Below the pieces are notes generated by a model. That model saw only the letters and a program-made list of their open reading frames with translations. It did no database searches and was not told the origin of the DNA. The position numbers and the translations under genes are program-made. A DNA stretch of 11,150 nucleotides, from contig DMBB01000057.1 in assembly GCA_003446295.1 (NCBI GenBank), positions 1 through 11,150 on the forward strand, read 5' to 3'. The DNA is from Erysipelotrichaceae bacterium (GTDB taxonomy: Bacteria > Bacillota_I > Bacilli_A > Erysipelotrichales > Erysipelotrichaceae). The first letter of the stretch is position 1, and the number at the start of each line of letters is the position of its first letter. This document shows positions 6,571 to 11,150 of this stretch, piece by piece.

Positions 6571-6894
6571 GCCTTAACGAGTCTGCCCGGCGCAGACCGC
6601 TTTGTATGGAGCCGTGTCGATCAGGTGATGAAAAGGGCAAGCAGTGAGAAACTCGGCTACCGGAGCCGGTTTGTATCCGAGCCTCCTGACATGTACGGGG
6701 TGGATATTCTTTCCTGTCCTTATCATGAGCTGGCGAAAGAACTTGGTGAAGAAAAAGCCGTCCTGTGCATCTGTCATATGGACAAAGAATATTCAAAGGG
6801 CTTCCGGCATATCCGCTATGAACGGTATTCAGCAGTTTCTGAAGGGGCAGAGGTATGTGAATACCGCCTGCGGTTCGATCCTGAGATGCCCTGA
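6541..6894 (+). pseudogene. C-terminal half of an L-2-amino-thiazoline-4-carboxylic acid hydrolase-like protein
   Basis: The frame resembles the C-terminal half of the ATC hydrolase family (full length about 200 residues or more). Features seen: YRSRFVSEPP (about 40-49), the VDILSCPYHELAKELG stretch (54-69) with its conserved cysteine and proline-tyrosine, a second CICHMD segment (76-81), and a closing ERYSAVSEGAEVCEYRLRF (about 93-111), matching the family ending of Arg-x-x-x-x-x-x-G-x-x-x-Cys. The N-terminal half is absent. The likeness begins around residue 13 (near 6577), and the 12 codons before that overlap the regulator remnant on the other strand. The nominal GTG at 6541 lacks a convincing ribosome binding site, so no functional start is likely. 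The intact relatives act on thiazoline carboxylates in cysteine metabolism; this copy is presumably dead. The family call rests on recognised motifs only. Confidence 0.65.
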
Positions 6895-6979
6895 GAAGAT
6901 CAAAGAGAAACAATGCTGCAAAGGCCTGCAGGTTCTTGGCAAAGGTGTTCCGGGATCATCCTGATACAAACAACAAGAA

Positions 6980-7037
6980 ACAGCGGACAATGTTCTGAAC
7001 GATCTCCGGAACATCATCCGCTGTCTTTTCTTTCTTT
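6980..7037. terminator. Bidirectional terminator between hydrolase remnant and GH31 gene
   Basis: ACAGCGGA (6980-6987) pairs with TCCGCTGT (7017-7024), and ATGTTC (6990-6995) with GAACAT (7009-7014), with a 2x2 CA/CA internal loop. CTTTTCTTTCTTT follows on the plus strand, and a T-rich tract also follows on the minus strand, so it probably closes the GH31 gene as well. Confidence 0.75.
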
Positions 7038-7047
7038 ACAGTTTTTC

Positions 7048-9588
7048 TTACATACCGATCAGGTCAAGCTGTTCAAAGCTGATCATGACATCATGGTCTG
7101 CTTTGGGATTCTCATATCTGATCTGTACGGACCTGAGTGACTGGCTGTAATACCAGCCTTCTTTTGAAGCCTCATATGCTTTCCGGTGCAGAAAATGAGG
7201 CAGTTCACGTCCGTTGATCCGAACAGAATAGGGTGCTATTTCACGATGTATGACATCTAACTCCATGTGCTCAACAGCTGTCTCATAGCTGCCTTCATTG
7301 CGGAACGAGATCATTGTCTGAACGCCTGCAGTTACACTGATCGCTGTTTTCAGATAACATCCTTTCCGGTAATCATTGGAACATCCGTCATCTTCATACA
7401 GGGTGAATGTACTGTCAATATCCGGTGCGAACAGGATCTTCAGATCCGTGGTCTTCTGCGTACCGAGATTTGTCAATCTGTTCATTGACATCGGGATCAC
7501 AGCGCCGCTTCTGACAAACAGCGGGATGGAACGGATATCCACATCCAGACTGATCTGCTGGCCCGGGGCATATGCTTCCCGGGTATCAAAGCTGTACCAC
7601 CGTTCATCATTTCCGGTTAAACGGGGAAGGTATACATTGCGTACGGTTTGTCCCTGCTCAACGATATTTGCGGCAAGCATATATTCTCCCCACATGAAGT
7701 CTGTGCCTTCTTCATATGTCTTCGGATCATTCTGGAATACAAGACACTCTGCTTCCATAATCGGCAGACCTTCTTCATGCGCGCGGAATTCCAGTGAATA
7801 CAGATACGGGATCATCCGGCAGCGCAGGTCAATGGCTTCCCGTATGATCGGCGTCATCTCCGTATACATCCACGGTTCTGTTACGGTGTTGTCCGTATTG
7901 GTCGAGTGAATTGAGAACCGGGGCATGAAGATACCGTTCTGGACCCAGCGTACAAACAGTTCCGGGTCAGGCGCAGGACCGTAGAACCCGCCGACATCAC
8001 ATCCGTTGTTCGCAACACCGGAAAATCCCATGCCAAGCATCGTCGGGATATTGCTGCGCAGTGTCTCCCAGGAGGTCAGGTTGTCACCTGCCCATACCTG
8101 GGCATAACGCTGGATACCGGCATGTCCTGCCCGGCATACACTGAACGGACGGACATCGGGGTCATATGCTTCAATTGCTTCATTTGACAGCCTGCACATC
8201 AGGTTTGCCATGACGGAACGAAGATGACCGATCGTACCGCCTGTGCCTTCAAACGATACGACAGAGTCCTGATCTGTCAGGGAATCATATTCACAGTTGT
8301 CGTTCCAGATGGAACGGCATCCATACTGCAGCAGAGAAGAAGTGATGTATTCTTTCCAGGATTCCCGTACTGTTTCATTCGTGAAATCAACGAAGAGTCC
8401 GGGACCGCCCCACCATGTACCGACTGCCAGTCCTTCGTGACTGCCGGGGGAACCGGCAGGCAGATCCGGGTCTGCTTTGATGAACATGCCTTTTTCCTTC
8501 ATTTCTTCCAGCAGAGGATGTGCCAGCAGGAAACCCGGTTTGATGTTGCAGGAAACGACAATGCCCCGCTGTTTCATGGCACTGAACCATGCGGCAGGAT
8601 CCTTGAACCGTTTCTGATTCCAGGTGAATGTGCATCGTTTGATGCCTTCCTCTGTTTCTGCAGCACAGTATCCTGAAGACAGCTGGAACCCATCGATCGG
8701 GATGTCTTCTGCTTTTGCTGTATCGATGAAACGGAGGATCCCCTCATCACAATCCTCCGGGAGCTCCGCGTAGTACATGGAAGAACCCAGATATCCTAAA
8801 GCTGCTTTTGGAAGCAGTGCAGACTTGCCGGTCAGGTCTGTATAGCGCCGTATGACGTCATGCATGTCCGGCCCGCTGATCAGGAACAGGTCAATATCTC
8901 CGGCATCCGTTGCATATGTGGAATAACGATGCCAGTAATTGCGTTTCTCACGTCCCATGTTGAAGGAACATTCCGCTGTATTGTGGTAGAAATATCCCAC
9001 GGCCTTTTTTGTTGTTCCGTTCAGACGGATGTAGAAGGGGATATGCTTGTAAAGGGAATCGGTCTTTTCTGCGTTATATCCCATGGCATCTCCCGGAGCC
9101 ATATTCATATAACTCTCTGCTTTATCCAGTGAACCGGTCTTTTCACCGAAGCCATAGAAATGATCATCTGCTTCGATAGACGAGGTATGCAGTCTGCGGT
9201 GATTCGGATCTTCACGCCATCCCAGTTCCGGAATATCCCGATGGATCAGTGTACCGTCTGAATCATAGACAGAGATATAAAACGGTGCTTTATGGATGAC
9301 TGCTTTCAGATGTTTTCCCTGTATGACTGCTTCTTCAGTACCATCACTCAGTACAGCTTCTGCTGTTTCAATGCGTTTGCGTTCCGGACGCATGAAATCA
9401 TCTGTTCTTGAATCCCATGCGGTCATGACCAGACTGTAGGACGCTTCATCAAACGTCTCATCAAAGCCTGCCCGGATACGCAGGATATCATCCGTCAGAA
9501 ACCATATTCTGAATTCAATGCGATCGCAGATGACAGAAAACCAATTGTTTTGTTTGCGGACTGTCTCTGCCTTGTAACAGATCTTCAT
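7048..9588 (-). CDS. Glycoside hydrolase family 31 alpha-glycosidase
   Basis: An 846-residue retaining exo-acting alpha-glycosidase of family GH31, which includes alpha-glucosidases and alpha-xylosidases. Domains in order: an N-terminal beta-sandwich (about 1-250), with FYGFGEKTG at 144-152; the catalytic (beta/alpha)8 barrel (about 260-600); then C-terminal beta domains. The nucleophile is D430 in IWNDNCEYD (427-435), where classic members read WNDMNE. The acid/base is D502 in WAGDNLTSWE (499-508), following CRAGHAGIQRYA. GCDVGGFYG (529-537) and PWMY (572-575) are also typical. No signal peptide is seen, so it acts in the cytoplasm on imported oligosaccharides or glycosides. The start ATG at 9588 follows GGAGG (plus 9596-9600) by 7 nt. 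The gene is transcribed alone, divergent from an esterase, with a shared promoter region. Exact substrate is not decidable; the NDNCE motif marks a less-studied subgroup. Confidence 0.95.
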   Translation of the reverse strand: MKICYKAETVRKQNNWFSVICDRIEFRIWFLTDDILRIRAGFDETFDEASYSLVMTAWDSRTDDFMRPERKRIETAEAVLSDGTEEAVIQGKHLKAVIHKAPFYISVYDSDGTLIHRDIPELGWREDPNHRRLHTSSIEADDHFYGFGEKTGSLDKAESYMNMAPGDAMGYNAEKTDSLYKHIPFYIRLNGTTKKAVGYFYHNTAECSFNMGREKRNYWHRYSTYATDAGDIDLFLISGPDMHDVIRRYTDLTGKSALLPKAALGYLGSSMYYAELPEDCDEGILRFIDTAKAEDIPIDGFQLSSGYCAAETEEGIKRCTFTWNQKRFKDPAAWFSAMKQRGIVVSCNIKPGFLLAHPLLEEMKEKGMFIKADPDLPAGSPGSHEGLAVGTWWGGPGLFVDFTNETVRESWKEYITSSLLQYGCRSIWNDNCEYDSLTDQDSVVSFEGTGGTIGHLRSVMANLMCRLSNEAIEAYDPDVRPFSVCRAGHAGIQRYAQVWAGDNLTSWETLRSNIPTMLGMGFSGVANNGCDVGGFYGPAPDPELFVRWVQNGIFMPRFSIHSTNTDNTVTEPWMYTEMTPIIREAIDLRCRMIPYLYSLEFRAHEEGLPIMEAECLVFQNDPKTYEEGTDFMWGEYMLAANIVEQGQTVRNVYLPRLTGNDERWYSFDTREAYAPGQQISLDVDIRSIPLFVRSGAVIPMSMNRLTNLGTQKTTDLKILFAPDIDSTFTLYEDDGCSNDYRKGCYLKTAISVTAGVQTMISFRNEGSYETAVEHMELDVIHREIAPYSVRINGRELPHFLHRKAYEASKEGWYYSQSLRSVQIRYENPKADHDVMISFEQLDLIGM

Positions 9589-9659
9589 AGGAATTCCTCC
9601 ATGATACGATATGTGCCGAAGAAGGCACCGTGATATGCTGTGTCAAAAAATCTGTCTTC

Positions 9660-9689
9660 ATTATAGGATATGTCATCCGGCATGTACAA
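9660..9689 (-). promoter_or_regulatory. Sigma-A promoter of the GH31 gene
   Basis: On the minus strand TTGTAC (plus 9684-9689), an 18-nt spacer and a perfect TATAAT (plus 9660-9665). The -10 box is about 71 bp upstream of the start codon. The leader contains a small GTGCC/GGCAC hairpin (9613-9628). Confidence 0.75.
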
Positions 9690-9695
9690 CAAGGC

Positions 9696-9703
9696 CCAGC
9701 TGG
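9696..9703. promoter_or_regulatory. Palindrome CCAGCTGG between divergent promoters
   Basis: An 8-bp perfect palindrome lies between the -35 boxes of the GH31 and esterase promoters, overlapping the esterase -35. The position fits a shared operator, but it is short and the flanking symmetry is poor, so it is only a candidate. Confidence 0.3.
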
Positions 9704-9729
9704 ACAAAAACAAGACGGGTTCTTACAAT
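9701..9729 (+). promoter_or_regulatory. Sigma-A promoter of the carboxylesterase gene
   Basis: TGGACA (9701-9706, 5 of 6), a 17-nt spacer and TACAAT (9724-9729, 5 of 6). The -10 box is 23 bp before the start codon, so the leader is very short. Confidence 0.72.
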
Positions 9730-9752
9730 AACTCTGAAAGAAGGAATGCATA

Positions 9753-11150
9753 ATGAAATTGATTGGTTGGATTTTTACGGTACTCATCAGTGTACTGATC
9801 TGTGCTGTTCTGGAATTGAACCGCAATACCATTATCGGCTGGCTCTTGTTTACAGTGGCTGCATCCGGTATGTTTTTCTGTATCAGAAAACATATGAAGA
9901 ACTGGAAATGGTGGCAGAAGGGACTCAGTGTGCTTGGCTATCTTGCCGTCTGTCTCTGCATCATTCTTGTCAGCTGGCCGCCGGTCCGCCGTGTTCCTGC
10001 TTCAAACAGCAGAAATGCCGCAAAAACGGATGTATATGAAACAGCTGACGGACAGGTACGCGGTGTCGTTCTGGACAGCGGCGTTGAATTGTTTGCCGGC
10101 ATCCCTTATGCCGCACCTCCTGTCGGAGAACTGCGCTGGAAGAAACTTCAGGATCCTGAGAAATGGGAGGGGATCCTTGAATGTGACGCGTTTGCGCCGA
10201 TGTCCATGCAGGTACAGAATCTGCCGTTCATCGGTTCCATGGCGCAGATCATTGGATACCATGATTACAGGATCTCTCTGCAGGACAACTACCGGGAGGC
10301 AAACTCCGAGGACAGCCTGTATCTGAATATCTGGAAGCCTGCAGGAAATGTTGAAAAAGCGCCTGTAGCAGTCTATATCCATGGCGGGTCCCTGCAGACA
10401 GGGCAGCCATGGTACGCAGACTACAGCGGGGAAGGCTTTGCGAAGAACGGCATCATTACAGTTAATATGGGTTACCGCCTGGGTGTATTCGGTTTTCTGG
10501 CAACGGAAGAAATGCTGGAGGAGGAAGGAACAGCAGGAAACTTCGGACTGCTCGACCAGATCAAAGCACTTGAATGGGTGAGGGACAATATTGAACAGTT
10601 CGGAGGTGATCCGGACAACGTCACATTGATCGGTGAATCCGCAGGTGCCGTATGCGTGGATGCGCTGTGCGTTTCGCCTCTGGCAGAAGGACTGTTCAGA
10701 AGAGCGATCCTGGAAAGCTCCACGGTATCCTCTCCTCAGCCGCCGCATTCCTATCGTCTGTTTGATGAAGCACTGGCGTCCGGCAAGGCGCTGATGGAGC
10801 GGTACGGCTGTTCTTCCCTGGATGAATTGAGACAGCTGTCAGCGGAAACGATCGTCAATGAACAGGATTCCCAGCATCATATCACCATTGACGGATATGT
10901 CCTGCCGGATACGCCGTATCAGCTGAGAAAGCAGGGGATCCATAACGAAGAAGCCGTGCTGCATGGCTTCAACAAAGAAGAGAGCGGTCCGTTCATCATC
11001 TTCTCGCATGCAAAGCTGAAGGACTTCGAAAAACGTATCCGCAGATGGTTCGGTGAATACGCTGATGAAGTACTGGAACTGTATCATCCGGAAACGGACG
11101 AAGAAGCGGATGAATACTGGGCAAGGATCTATCATTTTGGCAAGAGTACC
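9753..11150 (+). CDS. Membrane-anchored type-B carboxylesterase (3' end outside window)
   Basis: An open frame of 466 codons running off the window edge. Residues 1-75 hold three hydrophobic segments (about 3-20, 25-41, 54-71), the third ending in SWPPVRR, and a basic KHMKNWKWWQK stretch before the third: an N-terminal membrane anchor. The catalytic part belongs to the COesterase family of alpha/beta hydrolases: FAGIPYAAPPVGELRW (114-129), EDSLYLNIW (186-194), oxyanion-hole HGG (210-212), nucleophile S296 in GESAGA (294-299), and the likely acid E410 in GFNKEES. The catalytic histidine lies beyond the window. Such enzymes cleave carboxylic esters, for example acetyl or aryl esters; the side of the membrane cannot be settled. 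The ATG at 9753 follows AAGGA (9741-9745) by 7 nt. It is divergent from the GH31 gene, suggesting shared control and perhaps joint processing of esterified glycosides (inference). Confidence 0.9.
   Translation, partial: MKLIGWIFTVLISVLICAVLELNRNTIIGWLLFTVAASGMFFCIRKHMKNWKWWQKGLSVLGYLAVCLCIILVSWPPVRRVPASNSRNAAKTDVYETADGQVRGVVLDSGVELFAGIPYAAPPVGELRWKKLQDPEKWEGILECDAFAPMSMQVQNLPFIGSMAQIIGYHDYRISLQDNYREANSEDSLYLNIWKPAGNVEKAPVAVYIHGGSLQTGQPWYADYSGEGFAKNGIITVNMGYRLGVFGFLATEEMLEEEGTAGNFGLLDQIKALEWVRDNIEQFGGDPDNVTLIGESAGAVCVDALCVSPLAEGLFRRAILESSTVSSPQPPHSYRLFDEALASGKALMERYGCSSLDELRQLSAETIVNEQDSQHHITIDGYVLPDTPYQLRKQGIHNEEAVLHGFNKEESGPFIIFSHAKLKDFEKRIRRWFGEYADEVLELYHPETDEEADEYWARIYHFGKST

Noticed and set aside
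6563..6913. Minus-strand open frame opposite the hydrolase remnant, as a possible source of the missing helix-turn-helix
   Set aside because: Its translation shows no helix-turn-helix pattern, and the plus frame has clear hydrolase-family motifs.
8224..8676. A 150-codon plus-strand open frame inside the GH31 gene
   Set aside because: It is antisense to the catalytic barrel, including the nucleophile region, and shows no domain of its own.
9643..9648. Perfect -35 box TTGACA on the minus strand in the GH31 leader
   Set aside because: No -10-like sequence follows at 16-18 bp (TTCTTC is found), and a better promoter lies upstream.
10002..10748. A 248-codon minus-strand open frame opposite the esterase
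   Set aside because: The esterase motifs and ribosome binding site fix the plus frame; the antisense translation is cysteine-rich and resembles no protein.
1..11150. Apparent excess of GATC tetramers
   Set aside because: Most lie in coding frames at Ile (ATC) codons after a G-ending codon or in Asp/Ile-rich stretches, so codon choice explains them; no methylase or repair gene is present.

Overview
The window reads as chromosomal DNA from a mid-GC Gram-positive anaerobe of the Bacillota (Erysipelotrichia or Clostridia fit best; this is inferred from gene families, strong AGGAG-type ribosome binding sites and compact T-run terminators, and no marker gene fixes the taxon). There is no tRNA, rRNA, insertion sequence or CRISPR array. 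It is a patchwork of short transcription units, most closed by strong hairpin terminators, several of which serve both strands.

Layout. 1-113: a probable divergent gene start (minus strand, only three codons inside the window), a hairpin or operator, then the leader of a MATE-family efflux transporter (114-1475, +) with its own terminator. 1580-2401 (+): a Cof-type HAD hydrolase. 2468-2620 (-): a 50-residue membrane protein with a good ribosome binding site, convergent with the HAD gene across a shared terminator. 2621-2807: a divergent regulatory region with an extended -10 promoter, a perfect 10-bp palindrome and a CcpA/cre-like sequence. 2808-5368 (+): a tightly coupled two-gene unit, a cytoplasmic protein joining a ParB-like N-terminal region to a BMP/PnrA-type ligand-binding domain, overlapping by 4 bp a small metallophosphoesterase. 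5467-5913 (-): a GNAT acetyltransferase. 5998-6894: two head-to-head gene remnants, a GntR-family regulator lacking its DNA-binding domain (-) and the C-terminal half of an L-2-amino-thiazoline-4-carboxylate hydrolase-like protein (+), meeting at about 6570-6580. 7048-9588 (-): an 846-residue GH31 alpha-glycosidase. 9753-11150 (+): a carboxylesterase with a three-helix membrane anchor, cut by the window edge and divergent from the GH31 gene over a 164-bp region with two good promoters and a small palindrome.

How it fits together. The most system-like unit is the BMP/ParB-like fusion with the phosphoesterase: no signal peptide, no ABC permease or ATPase nearby, and translational coupling. This suggests an intracellular nucleoside- or nucleotide-sensing pair rather than an uptake system (inference). 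The GH31 and esterase genes probably share control from their common promoter region and may handle decorated glycans or glycosides. The clearest evolutionary event is a deletion that appears to have removed the 5' halves and shared promoter of two divergent genes at about 6575.
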